From: Acetobacteraceae bacterium
Lineage (GTDB): Bacteria; Pseudomonadota; Alphaproteobacteria; Acetobacterales; Acetobacteraceae
NCBI GenBank assembly: GCA_947478535.1
Contig: CANJXD010000049.1
Location: forward strand, 1 to 18,499
Reading direction: 5' to 3'
Length of the DNA: 18,499 nt
Shown here: positions 1 through 7,952 of the stretch, piece after piece
Numbering within the stretch: position 1 is the stretch's first letter
Layout: every line of letters begins with the position of its first letter
The notes under the pieces: generated by a model
What the model was told of the DNA's origin: nothing
Database searches by the model: none
What the model saw: only the letters and a program-made list of their open reading frames with translations
Position numbers and translations under genes: made by a program

Positions 1-789
1 CTGCTGCTGCGGCTGGAGGAAGTGACCTCCGGCAGCGTGCTGTTCGACGGGCAGGATGTGACGGCGCTGCAGGGCAAGGCGCTGCTGCCCTTCCGGTCCA
101 GCGTGCAGCTGGTGTTCCAGAACCCCTTCGACGCGTTGAATCCGCGCTTCACCATAAGGCGGTCGCTGACGGAACCGCTGGCGAATTTCGGCCTGCCGCC
201 GGAACAGCATGAAGCGCGCATCCTGGAAGCGATGGCGCGGGTGCGGTTGGACCCTCCGGGCGCCTATCTCGATCGGCATCCGCATGAACTCTCGGGCGGG
301 CAGTTGCAGCGGGTGGTGCTGGCGCGGGCGCTGGTGGCGCATCCCCGCGCGATCATCGCCGATGAACCGGTCTCGATGCTCGATGTTTCCGTCCGCGCCG
401 GCGTGCTGAACGTGCTGCGGCGGGCGCGGGATGAACTGCAATTGGCAGCCATCTACATCAGCCATGACCTCGCGCTGATCCGCTATGTCTGTGAGGACGT
501 GGCGGTGATGTATCTCGGCCGCATCGTTGAATCGGGCCCGACGGCGGAGGTGATCGCAGCACCCGCGCATCCCTATACCCGCGCCCTGGTGGCGGCTGTG
601 CCGGTGCCGCGAGTGGACCAGGATCGCGGCGCGCTGCCCATCAAGGGCGGGCTGCCGGACCAGGTGAACCGCCCCGCCGGCTGCGCCTTCCGGGACCGCT
701 GCCCCGTTGCCCTGAAACGCTGCGAGGAGGAAGTGCCGCTGCTGCGCAGCGTCGCCTCCGGCCGCCTCGCCGCCTGCCATTTGGCCTGA
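1..789 (+). CDS. Oligopeptide/dipeptide ABC transporter ATP-binding protein (DppF/OppF type), 5'-truncated by window edge
   Basis: ATPase subunit of a peptide/nickel-type ABC importer, acting on the cytoplasmic face of the inner membrane. The frame is open from base 1, so the gene starts upstream and the Walker A loop is outside the window. Visible are the Q-loop (VFQNPFDALNP, from about 112), the signature LSGGQLQRV (from 289), Walker B with D-loop (IIADEPVSMLD, from 352), the switch histidine (ISHDLALI) and the C-terminal oligopeptide-transporter segment with GCAFRDRCP, which is typical of the DppD/DppF family. The usual T-S-A after ADEP is V-S-M here, a mild variation. The stop overlaps the Shine-Dalgarno of the following hydantoinase gene, so the transporter is probably cotranscribed and may import that enzyme's substrate (inference). 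A GTG at 22 is in frame but is internal, because homologues continue upstream of it. Confidence 0.93.
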   Translation: MLLRLEEVTSGSVLFDGQDVTALQGKALLPFRSSVQLVFQNPFDALNPRFTIRRSLTEPLANFGLPPEQHEARILEAMARVRLDPPGAYLDRHPHELSGGQLQRVVLARALVAHPRAIIADEPVSMLDVSVRAGVLNVLRRARDELQLAAIYISHDLALIRYVCEDVAVMYLGRIVESGPTAEVIAAPAHPYTRALVAAVPVPRVDQDRGALPIKGGLPDQVNRPAGCAFRDRCPVALKRCEEEVPLLRSVASGRLAACHLA

Positions 790-802
790 GGAGGCCGCAC
801 CC

Positions 803-2572
803 TTGGAAGCAGCCTTGACCCTGTGCAACCCCGTGACGCTGGAGATCATCCGCGGCGCCATCCGCGCGGCGCAGGAGGAGATGGAGGCGCTGATCGAGCG
901 CACCGCCATGTCCGCCTTCATCCGGGAGAAGAAGGATTTCTACACGGCGTTGTTCGATGCCGAGGGCGTCATGGCCGTGGGGTCCAACGTCCCGGTCTTC
1001 GGGGATATCTGCGGGCCCGTCTTTCGGGATTTCCCGATCGAGACGATCCGGGAGGGGGACCTCTACTGGTACAATGACTGCTACGGATCGCGCGGCGCGG
1101 TCAGCCATTCGAATGACCAGGTTTTCCTCGCGCCGGTGTTCCTGGAGGGCAGGCGCGTCGCCTTCGTGATGGGCTGGGCGCATTTCGCGGATATCGGCGG
1201 GCTGCGGCCGGGCTCCATCAGCCCCGACGCGACGGAGATTTTCCATGAGGGCGTCATCATCCCGCCGACGAAGCTGATCGCGGCGGGGGAGGTGAACCAC
1301 GCCGCACTCGCGATCTTCTATCGCAACTCGCGCTACCCCCGCATGGCGCAGGGCGATACGCGCGCGCTGATGGCGAGTGTCGAGCTCGGTGTCGCGCGGA
1401 TGCGGGAGATCGCCGCGAGTTTCGGCGCCGCTGTGCTGGCCGATGCGCTGCGGCAATTGCTGGCCCGCACGCGCGCGACGGTGCGGGAGCGGCTGATGGA
1501 GACCTTCCCCGTCGGCACGCATCGCTTCACCGATCGCATCGACGGGGACGGCCATGGCAGCGGCGTGCTGAAGCTGCGCTTCGCGCTGACGCGCACGGCC
1601 GACGATCGCTTCATCCTCGATGCGACGGAGACCGATGACCAGTCCAAGGGGCCGGTAAACTTCCTGATGAATCCGGATGTGCCGGGGATGGCCCTCGGCC
1701 TGTACTTCCTTGGCGGAGATCCGACGCAGGTCGTCAACGCCGGCGGGCCGCGCGCCCTGGATGAGGTACTGCTGCGGGAGGGATCGCTGCTGTTCCCGCG
1801 CTTCCCCGCGGCGCTCGGCATGCGGGGGCTGACGATGATGCGGATGCTGGCCGCGCTGAACGGGCTGGTCTCCGTCGCGGGCGGGGAGGCTCCGGCAGCG
1901 CACGCCGCCTACGTCATCATGCTGCTGCGCGGGACGATGGGCGGGAAGCCCTTCCTGATGAGCGATGGGCTCGGCGTGGGCTACGGCGCGCGCGGCTTCG
2001 CGGACGGCACGGATGGCGTCTACTTCGTGGCGCAGGAGAATTATCCCGTCGAGTTCCTCGAACTCGAATACCCCGTGCGGCTGCGCGCATACGGGTTGCA
2101 CCGGGATAGCGGCGGCCCCGGCCGTTGGCGCGGCGGTTGCGGCATCATCCGCGAATATGAGGTGATGGCGGACGAAGCCGTGCTGGCCGTGCGCCTCGAT
2201 GGCGTGGAGAACCCACCATGGGGTGCGGCGGGTGGGCAATCCGGCCGGCCGGGGCGCGTGCTGGTCAATCCGGGCACATCGGAGGAACGCGCGCTGCGGC
2301 CGCTGTCGGATGGCAACCGGCTGGTGCGCGGCGACGTGCTGCGGATTGAGACCGGCGGCGGCGGCGGGCGTGGTCACCCGTTCGACCGGCCGGCGGAAGC
2401 GGTGCTGGAGGATGTGCTGGGCGGGCTGGTGGGCGTCGCCTCCGCGCGTGCCGATTATGGTGTCGTCATCGACGGGCGACGGGTGGATGAGGCTGCGACC
2501 GCCGCGCTGCGCGCCGTCCGCCCCGCGACGCTCGCCTTCCATCGCGGGAGCTACGCCGATGTCCTCGACTGA
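803..2572 (+). CDS. hyuB: Hydantoinase B/oxoprolinase family protein
   Basis: Subunit B of an ATP-dependent hydantoinase/5-oxoprolinase-type amidohydrolase; with subunit A it opens a cyclic amide in the cytoplasm. The protein has 589 residues, slightly long for the family. It shows the family N-terminus (PVTLEIIRGAIRAAQEEME, then ERTAMSAFIREKKDF), an SHSNDQVFLAPVF segment and the conserved AHFADIGG histidine/aspartate motif, and the late SGGPGRWRGG and ETGGGGGRG glycine-rich motifs. The start is a TTG at 803, chosen because GAGGAGG at 788-794 lies 8 bases upstream and the family N-terminus begins directly after it; an in-frame GTG at 833 has no such support. The 3' end overlaps the subunit A gene by 14 bases, consistent with translational coupling of a heteromer. 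The substrate (hydantoin, N-methylhydantoin, oxoproline, a lactam) cannot be assigned from sequence. Confidence 0.93.
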   Translation: MEAALTLCNPVTLEIIRGAIRAAQEEMEALIERTAMSAFIREKKDFYTALFDAEGVMAVGSNVPVFGDICGPVFRDFPIETIREGDLYWYNDCYGSRGAVSHSNDQVFLAPVFLEGRRVAFVMGWAHFADIGGLRPGSISPDATEIFHEGVIIPPTKLIAAGEVNHAALAIFYRNSRYPRMAQGDTRALMASVELGVARMREIAASFGAAVLADALRQLLARTRATVRERLMETFPVGTHRFTDRIDGDGHGSGVLKLRFALTRTADDRFILDATETDDQSKGPVNFLMNPDVPGMALGLYFLGGDPTQVVNAGGPRALDEVLLREGSLLFPRFPAALGMRGLTMMRMLAALNGLVSVAGGEAPAAHAAYVIMLLRGTMGGKPFLMSDGLGVGYGARGFADGTDGVYFVAQENYPVEFLELEYPVRLRAYGLHRDSGGPGRWRGGCGIIREYEVMADEAVLAVRLDGVENPPWGAAGGQSGRPGRVLVNPGTSEERALRPLSDGNRLVRGDVLRIETGGGGGRGHPFDRPAEAVLEDVLGGLVGVASARADYGVVIDGRRVDEAATAALRAVRPATLAFHRGSYADVLD

Positions 2573-4592
2573 TCCGCGCCCACTGTCGGTGGCGGTCGAT
2601 ATCGGCGGCACCTTCACCGACATCACGTTGCAGGATGCGGCGACAGGCCGCGCCTGGACGGCGAAGACGCCTTCCACGCCGCAGGATCCCTCCGAGGCTT
2701 TCCAGACCGGCGTGCGCCTCGCGCTGGAGGTGGCGGGCGAGAGCGCGGCGCGTGTCGGCCGCGTGCTGCATGGCACGACCATCGCGACCAACCTGATCCT
2801 GGAAGGCAAGGGCGCGCGGGCCGCGTTGGTGACCACGGCGGGCTTCCGGCATGTGCTGGAGATCGGCCGGCAGGACATCCCGCGCCGCGCCAATCTGCAT
2901 GCCTGGGTGAAGCCCGCGCGCCCCGTGCCGCCCTCCCGCGTCTTCGAGGTGACGGAGCGCATCGGCGCCGATGGAACCGTGCTGGTCCCACTGGATGAGG
3001 CGAGCGTGCTGCGGGCGGCGGAGCAATGCCGGGAGGCGGGGGTGGAGGCGGTGGCGGTCTGCCTGCTGCACGCCTTCACCGCGCCGGCGCATGAAGCCCG
3101 TGTCGCGGCGCTGCTGCGGGAGGCATTGCCGGGCGTTGCCGTCACCGCCTCGGTCGATGTGCTGCCGGTGGTGCGGGAATATGAACGCTCGCTTGCCGCG
3201 ATCCTCAATGCCCAGGTCATGCCGGCGGTGTCCACCTATGTGCGGCGGCTGGAGGATCGGCTGGCGGGGGATGGAATCGCGGCGCCGCTGCTGCTGATGA
3301 AGTCGAATGGCGGCGTGGCGGGGGCCGCTTCCATCCGGCGCGCGCCCGCGGTCACGGCGCTGTCCGGCCCCGCCGCCGGCGTGGTGGGTGCGCGGGCGGT
3401 GGCGGCGGCGGCGGGCGTGCCGAATATCCTCACCGTCGATATCGGTGGGACGAGTGCCGATATCTGCCTGATGAAGGACGGCGCCATCGCGCTGACGCAG
3501 CGCGGCACCGTCGGCGATTGGCCGCTGCCGCTGCCGATGCTCGACATGGTGACGATCGGCGCCGGTGGTGGTTCGCTGGCGCGCGTGACCAAGGATGGTG
3601 CGCTGGCGGTGGGGCCGGAAAGTGCCGGCGCGCTGCCGGGGCCGGCCTGCTATGGCCGGGGCGGCACGCGGGCGACGGTGACGGATGCGCATGTCGTGCT
3701 CGGCCACCTGCCGCCCTCGCTGCTCGGCGGGCGCATGCGGCTTGATGTCGCGGCGGCGGAAGCTGCGGTGCGGCGCGAAGTGGCGGAACCCCTCGGCATG
3801 GGGCTGCATGAGGCGGCGCGCGGCATCCTCGCCGTGGTGGATTCGAACATGGTCGGCGCGTTGCGCGTCGTCTCCGTGGAACGGGGGCATGACCCCAGGG
3901 ATTTCACCCTGGTGCCGTTCGGCGGTGCGGGGCCGCTGCATGGCTGCGCGCTGGCGGCGATGCTCGGCATCCGCCAGGTGCTTGTGCCGCCATCGCCGGG
4001 CGTGCTCTGCGCGCAGGGCCTGCTGTTCGCCGACCTCCGCGCCGAGTTCAGCCGTTCCGTGCTGCCGGGGCAGGCGGAGGAGCCGGGGTTGGTGGACGCC
4101 ACCTTTGCCGCGCTGGCCGCGGAGGCGACCGCCTGGTTCGCGGAGGAAGGCGTGCCCATGGATGCGCGGCGGGCCGACCCGGTGGTGCTGATGCGCTATG
4201 CCGGGCAGGGCAGCGAATTGCCTGTACCCTGGCGCGGGCTGGCCTCGGCTGCCGGGGATTTCGCCGCGACGCATCGCGCGCTCTATGGCTTCGATCTGCC
4301 GGAAGGGCGGCCGGAGATCGTGACGCTGCGGCTGGAAGCGGTCGGCACCTTGCCGGCGCCGCTGGTGCCGGAATTGCCGCCGGGGCGGGGCGCCGAGCCT
4401 GCGGGCACGCATACCGTGCACCTGGCTTCCGGGACCGCCGAGGCCAGCTTGTATGATCGCGCGGCGCTCGGCAGCGGGGACCGCATCACGGGTCCCGCCA
4501 TCATCACGCAATTGGATGCGACGACGCTGGTGCGGGATGGCTGGAACGCAGAGGTTCTGCCACGCGGCGCCATTCTCCTGCGCCGTCTCTGA
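2559..4592 (+). CDS. hyuA: Hydantoinase/oxoprolinase subunit A
   Basis: Subunit A, an ASKHA-type ATPase expected to phosphorylate the cyclic amide carbonyl before hydrolysis. The 677-residue length is normal. The N-terminal phosphate loop VDIGGTFTD (residues 13-21), HGTTIATN (71-78), a second nucleotide-binding loop VDIGGTSAD (293-301), GAGGGSLARV, the GPESAGALPGPACYGRGG loop and VPFGGAGPLHG are all present and intact. The frame is open far upstream, but the ATG at 2559 is chosen because homologues start just before the first phosphate loop and it gives a short overlap with hyuB. The stop TGA at 4590-4592 overlaps the ribosome site of the next gene, so the flavin monooxygenase is likely in the same transcript. 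Family membership is very sure, substrate unknown. Confidence 0.94.
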   Translation: MSSTDPRPLSVAVDIGGTFTDITLQDAATGRAWTAKTPSTPQDPSEAFQTGVRLALEVAGESAARVGRVLHGTTIATNLILEGKGARAALVTTAGFRHVLEIGRQDIPRRANLHAWVKPARPVPPSRVFEVTERIGADGTVLVPLDEASVLRAAEQCREAGVEAVAVCLLHAFTAPAHEARVAALLREALPGVAVTASVDVLPVVREYERSLAAILNAQVMPAVSTYVRRLEDRLAGDGIAAPLLLMKSNGGVAGAASIRRAPAVTALSGPAAGVVGARAVAAAAGVPNILTVDIGGTSADICLMKDGAIALTQRGTVGDWPLPLPMLDMVTIGAGGGSLARVTKDGALAVGPESAGALPGPACYGRGGTRATVTDAHVVLGHLPPSLLGGRMRLDVAAAEAAVRREVAEPLGMGLHEAARGILAVVDSNMVGALRVVSVERGHDPRDFTLVPFGGAGPLHGCALAAMLGIRQVLVPPSPGVLCAQGLLFADLRAEFSRSVLPGQAEEPGLVDATFAALAAEATAWFAEEGVPMDARRADPVVLMRYAGQGSELPVPWRGLASAAGDFAATHRALYGFDLPEGRPEIVTLRLEAVGTLPAPLVPELPPGRGAEPAGTHTVHLASGTAEASLYDRAALGSGDRITGPAIITQLDATTLVRDGWNAEVLPRGAILLRRL

Positions 4593-4606
4593 GGGATGAT
4601 TTCGGC

Positions 4607-5944
4607 ATGATGCACCTCGCCACCTTCATGTTCACGCCGGGTAGCCATTCCGCGGGCTGGCGGCATCCGGAAGCGGTCGCCGAGATCGACATGGCGTTTT
4701 CCGAATATGTCCGCGTGGCGCAGGCGGCCGAGCGCGGGAAGATGGATGCGATTTTCTTCCAGGATACCGTCGCGGTGAATGGCAGCGGCGCGCTGGATGG
4801 CGTCAGCCCCTATCGCCCGCAGCAGGGGCGCACGGCCTATCTCGAGCCGCTGACCCTGCTGGCGGCGCTCGCGGTGGTGACGCAGCGCATCGGGCTGATC
4901 GCGACGGCGACGACGACCTATAACGAGCCCTACAACGTCGCCCGCAAATTCGCCTCCATCGACCATATCAGCGGCGGGCGCGCGGGGTGGAACCTCGTCA
5001 CCTCCCAGATCGAGGACGAGGCCGGGAATTTCGGCGCCGAGCATCACATGGCGCATGCCGAACGCTATGAGCGGGCGGAGGAATTCTACGATGTCTGCGC
5101 CGCGCTGTGGGACAGCTTCGGCGAGGGCGCGCTGATCCGGGACAAGGAAAGCGGCAACTTCGTGGACATCACGAAGGTGCATTTCCAGCATCATCGCGGC
5201 AAGCATTTCGCCGTGCGCGGCCCGCTGAACATCGCGCGCTGCCCGCAGGGAAGGCCGGTGGTGACGCAGGCCGGGTCTTCCGGCCCCGGGATGGACCTCG
5301 CCTCCCGCACCGCGGACCTGGTGTTCACGGCGCAGAGCGACCTGGCGGAGGCGCAGGCCTTCTACCGCGATCTCAAGGCGCGGGCGGCCAAGCATGGGCG
5401 CAACCCGGACCATGTGAAGATCATGCCGGGGCTGATGACCATCATCGGCGCGACGGAGGAGGAAGCCCAGGCGCGCTACCGCGAATTGCAGGGGCTGATG
5501 TCGGATGCGAATTCGATGCGGCTGCTGGCGCGGCTGTGCGGTGACCTCGATATCCACGCCTTCCCGCCGGATGCACCGCTGCCGCCCTTGCCGCTGAGCA
5601 ACGCGGCGCAGGCCCGGCAGAAGCATCTGGTGGAGAAGGCGGCGCGGGAGGGGCTTTCGATCATCCAGACCGCGCGCTACCTCGCGACGTCGCTGGGCCA
5701 TCACCTGCTGGTGGGCACGCCGGCCGCGATCGCGGATACGATGGAGGCCTGGGTAAAGGCGGGGGCCTGCGATGGCTTCACGCTGCTGTCCCCCTACTAC
5801 CCCGCGCCGGTCGAACGCTTCGTCGATATGGTGGTGCCGGAACTGCAGCGGCGCGGGCTTTACCGCATGGAGTATACGGGGAAGACGCTACGAGAGCACC
5901 TCGGCATCCCGGTGCCGCCGAACCGCTACGAGGTCTCGCCCTGA
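4607..5944 (+). CDS. LLM-class flavin-dependent monooxygenase (NtaA/SnaA/SoxA/DszA family)
   Basis: Predicted FMNH2-dependent monooxygenase of the bacterial luciferase-like superfamily, cytoplasmic, 445 residues, the normal length for the NtaA/SnaA/DszA branch. Family landmarks are the N-terminal FTPGSHSAGWRHP, ERGKMDAIFFQD (residues 42-53), TYNEPYNVARKFASIDHISGGRAGWN (about 104-129), the AERYERAEEF helix (151-160) and the QAGSSGPGMDLA substrate/flavin loop. Two ATGs lie in tandem (4607 and 4610); GAGGGA at 4591-4596 serves either. Such enzymes need a separate NAD(P)H:flavin reductase, and none is encoded in this window. Position after hyuBA and before a RidA protein suggests oxidative opening or N-dealkylation in the same pathway as the hydantoinase (inference). 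Confidence 0.92.
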   Translation: MMHLATFMFTPGSHSAGWRHPEAVAEIDMAFSEYVRVAQAAERGKMDAIFFQDTVAVNGSGALDGVSPYRPQQGRTAYLEPLTLLAALAVVTQRIGLIATATTTYNEPYNVARKFASIDHISGGRAGWNLVTSQIEDEAGNFGAEHHMAHAERYERAEEFYDVCAALWDSFGEGALIRDKESGNFVDITKVHFQHHRGKHFAVRGPLNIARCPQGRPVVTQAGSSGPGMDLASRTADLVFTAQSDLAEAQAFYRDLKARAAKHGRNPDHVKIMPGLMTIIGATEEEAQARYRELQGLMSDANSMRLLARLCGDLDIHAFPPDAPLPPLPLSNAAQARQKHLVEKAAREGLSIIQTARYLATSLGHHLLVGTPAAIADTMEAWVKAGACDGFTLLSPYYPAPVERFVDMVVPELQRRGLYRMEYTGKTLREHLGIPVPPNRYEVSP

Positions 5945-6004
5945 CGGGGTGACGCCGCGCGCGGCTGGCGGCAGAGTGGCGCGACCGACAAGGGAGACCG
6001 CCGC

Positions 6005-6466
6005 ATGTCCGCCGAGAAGCGCCTGGCCGAATTGGGCATCGACCTGCCATCGCCACCCGTGCCACTGGCGAACTACGTGCCCTGGCGCATCGGCGGCGGG
6101 CTGCTGTTCCTGTCCGGCGTCGGGCCTCGGCGGGCGGATGGGTCTTCCATCACCGGCACGCTCGGCGCGGGGGTGACGGTGGCGGAGGGCTATGCGGCGG
6201 CCCGGCTCTGCGGGATGAACCTGCTGGCCAATATGCGCGCGGCGCTGGGCTCGCTGGACCGGGTGGACACCATCCTGAAGGTGCTGGGCATGGTGCGCGG
6301 CACGCCGGATTTCGGCGACCACCCCGAAGTCATCAACGGCTGCACCGACCTGTTCGTGGAGGTGTTCGGCGATGCCGGCCGGCCGGCGCGTTCCGCCGTC
6401 GGCATGGGCAGCCTGCCACGCGGCATCTGCGTCGAGATCGAGGCGGTGGTGCTGCTGCGGGGGTAG
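6005..6466 (+). CDS. RidA family protein (YjgF/YER057c/UK114)
   Basis: A 153-residue RidA-superfamily protein; members deaminate reactive enamine/imine intermediates or act in specific degradation pathways. The sequence runs through the typical core: GLLFLSGVGPRRADG, AARLCGMNLLANMRAALGSLD, and the C-terminal RPARSAVGMGSLPRGICVEIEAV, which carries the conserved arginine of the ARS motif and the VEIEA strand. It is longer at the N-terminus than archetypal RidA (about 128 residues) and matches the atypical subfamily starting 'KRLAELGIDLP'. GGGAG at 5992-5996 lies 8 bases before the ATG. It follows the flavin monooxygenase by 60 bases, a pairing reminiscent of RutA/RutC in pyrimidine catabolism; the exact substrate is unknown. 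Confidence 0.92.
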   Translation: MSAEKRLAELGIDLPSPPVPLANYVPWRIGGGLLFLSGVGPRRADGSSITGTLGAGVTVAEGYAAARLCGMNLLANMRAALGSLDRVDTILKVLGMVRGTPDFGDHPEVINGCTDLFVEVFGDAGRPARSAVGMGSLPRGICVEIEAVVLLRG

Positions 6467-6558
6467 GCGGCCACGGTTGCGGGACTTGCCTTCCGGGGCT
6501 ACGCCGCTGTGATTGATGGACCCTCGCGAATGCTTCCAGGAAAGGCGGCAGACTTCCC

Positions 6559-6891
6559 ATGCCCAATGATACCGCCCCCGCGACCAAGACAGGCGATGCC
6601 GTCCCGGAGGACCTCTGGCGACTGCGCCGCAGCATCGACAACATCGATTCCGCCCTGGTCCATATGCTGGCCGAGCGCTTCCGCGTGACGCGGGAAGTGG
6701 GGCTGCTGAAGGCGACGCGAAGCCTGCCTTCCGTCGATGCGTCGCGTGAGGCGGCGCAGGTGGCGAAGCTGCGCGCGCTTGCGGAAAAGGCGGGGCTGGA
6801 CCCCGATTTCGCCGAGGGATTTATTCGCGGCGTGATGACGGAAGTGGTCCGCCAGCACGACGCGATCGCCCGGGAATACCGGAAGGCGTAA
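6559..6891 (+). CDS. Chorismate mutase, AroQ class, monofunctional
   Basis: A 110-residue all-helical AroQ-type chorismate mutase, converting chorismate to prephenate for phenylalanine/tyrosine synthesis. After a short unstructured N-terminus the core starts at LWRLRRSIDNIDSAL. Residues expected in the active site by comparison with the E. coli enzyme are present: Arg in LRRSID, Arg in AERFRVTR, Lys in LLKAT, the Arg-Glu pair in SREAAQ, and a Gln in the C-terminal VVRQHDA. No prephenate dehydratase or dehydrogenase is fused. A weak AAAGG at 6541-6545 lies somewhat far (13 bases) from the ATG. The 92 bases before it show no convincing promoter, so cotranscription with the RidA gene is possible. 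Its stop is only two bases from that of the opposing lyase gene. No visible link to the neighbouring catabolic genes. Confidence 0.9.
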   Translation: MPNDTAPATKTGDAVPEDLWRLRRSIDNIDSALVHMLAERFRVTREVGLLKATRSLPSVDASREAAQVAKLRALAEKAGLDPDFAEGFIRGVMTEVVRQHDAIAREYRKA

Positions 6892-6893
6892 GG

Positions 6894-7835
6894 CTACGCC
6901 TTGCCATCCGCCCCCATGTAGCGGTCTTCCAGCGCGCGCCAGGTGGCGTTGTCGAACAGCGTCCACAACTCCCCATGGCTCAGCATGCGGCTGGCGGAGG
7001 CGTTGGAGGAGCCGGTCTCCTTCAACGAAGCCAGCACTTCGAGCCCCGCCTTGGCGAACAACCGCGTCAGCGCGTTGGGATAGATGGCAAGCTTGAAGCC
7101 CAGCGCCTGCAAGCGTTCCGCCGACAGGATCGGCGTCTTGCCGCCTTCGACCATGTTCGCCAGCAGCGGCACGCCCGGGAAGGCCTGCCCGACGGCTTCG
7201 AGTTCGGCCTCGCTCTGCGGGCTTTCCACGAAGATCACGTCGGCCCCGGCGGCGCGATAGGCCTGGGCGCGGGCGATGGCGGCGGGCAGACCCTCACCGG
7301 CCCGGGCATCGGTGCGGGCGATGACGACGAAATCCGGGTCCCGCCGCGCATCGCAGGCCGCCCTGATGCGCAGGCACATCTCATGCACCGAGACGATCTT
7401 GCGGCCGGGCTCATGGCCGCACTTCTTCGGCCATTCCTGGTCCTCGATCTGGATGCCACTGACGCCGGCGCGTTCGTATTCGCGCACCGTGCGGATGACG
7501 TTGAGCGGGCCGCCATAGCCGGTATCGCCATCGGCGATGACGGGGATGGAGACGACGTCACAGATGCGGCGGATGCGATCCAGGATTTCCCCGAAGGACA
7601 GCGCCGCGACATCCGGCGCGCCGAGCGCGCTCATCGAGATGCCGGCACCGGTGATGTAGAGCGCGGGGAAGCCGGAGGCCTCGACGAGGCGCGCGCCGAC
7701 GCAATCGAACGCGCCGGGGGCGAGAAACAGGTCGGGCCCGGCGAGCAGGCGGCGCAGCGCGGCGTTGCGGCCGGGCGCATCGGCCAGGCCGATGGGAAAG
7801 CGAGGCGCTGTGGAAGGGGCGATGGCGTCGGGCAT
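6894..7835 (-). CDS. Isocitrate lyase/PEP mutase family protein (methylisocitrate or dimethylmalate lyase-like)
   Basis: A 313-residue TIM-barrel lyase of the isocitrate lyase/PEP mutase superfamily, which cleaves C-C bonds alpha to a carboxylate or rearranges C-P bonds. The metal-binding loop DGDTGYGG, the IQIEDQ segment and the mobile catalytic loop KKCGHE with its cysteine are intact, and KKCGH points to a true lyase (2-methylisocitrate, 2,3-dimethylmalate or similar) rather than a PEP mutase. The exact substrate is undetermined. The ATG at 7835 is chosen because GAGGAAAG (plus-strand 7844-7851) lies 8 bases upstream; an in-frame TTG at 7853 sits at the edge of that ribosome site and is unlikely. 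It lies downstream of a Bug-type receptor on the same strand, a common arrangement for organic-acid uptake plus cleavage. Confidence 0.92.
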   Translation of the reverse strand: MPDAIAPSTAPRFPIGLADAPGRNAALRRLLAGPDLFLAPGAFDCVGARLVEASGFPALYITGAGISMSALGAPDVAALSFGEILDRIRRICDVVSIPVIADGDTGYGGPLNVIRTVREYERAGVSGIQIEDQEWPKKCGHEPGRKIVSVHEMCLRIRAACDARRDPDFVVIARTDARAGEGLPAAIARAQAYRAAGADVIFVESPQSEAELEAVGQAFPGVPLLANMVEGGKTPILSAERLQALGFKLAIYPNALTRLFAKAGLEVLASLKETGSSNASASRMLSHGELWTLFDNATWRALEDRYMGADGKA

Positions 7836-7843
7836 GGCGTGGG

Positions 7844-7851
7844 CTTTCCTC
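7844..7851 (-). promoter_or_regulatory. Shine-Dalgarno that fixes the lyase start
   Basis: Minus-strand GAGGAAAG, 8 bases before the ATG at 7835. It excludes the TTG at 7853 as the main start, because that codon directly abuts the motif. Confidence 0.6.
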
Positions 7852-7889
7852 AAGCGATTGCGAGGAACCTAGACTTTCTCCGGCGAAAC

Positions 7890-7910
7890 GCCAGCGGGGC
7901 TGCCCCTGGC
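7890..7910 (-). other. Bulged hairpin between the Bug receptor and lyase genes
   Basis: GCCAG (7890-7894) pairs with CTGGC (7906-7910) and, after a 2-base bulge, GGG pairs with CCC around a CTG loop, giving 8 GC-rich pairs. On the minus strand it follows the receptor stop by about 43 bases and precedes the lyase start by about 55. There is no T-tract after it on the minus strand, so it is not a good intrinsic terminator; it could be an mRNA processing or stability element. Confidence 0.3.
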
Positions 7911-7952
7911 AAAATCCCAGTGGGCCTGGCGCGTCGCACCAAGCCCATCGGA

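Noticed and set aside
641..3235. Very long open frame on the minus strand (864 codons) opposite hyuB/hyuA
   Set aside because: It is antisense to two genes with full family motifs; its translation is Arg/Ala/Pro/His-rich and shows no domain. Such frames are expected where third positions are nearly all G or C.
2466..4511. Minus-strand open frame of 681 codons opposite hyuA
   Set aside because: Low-complexity Arg/His/Gln composition and complete overlap with hyuA, which carries intact ATPase motifs.
5954..5965. Perfect palindrome GCCGCGCGCGGC after the monooxygenase stop as a terminator
   Set aside because: Alternating GC with no loop and no T-tract, probably a composition effect in this GC-rich DNA.
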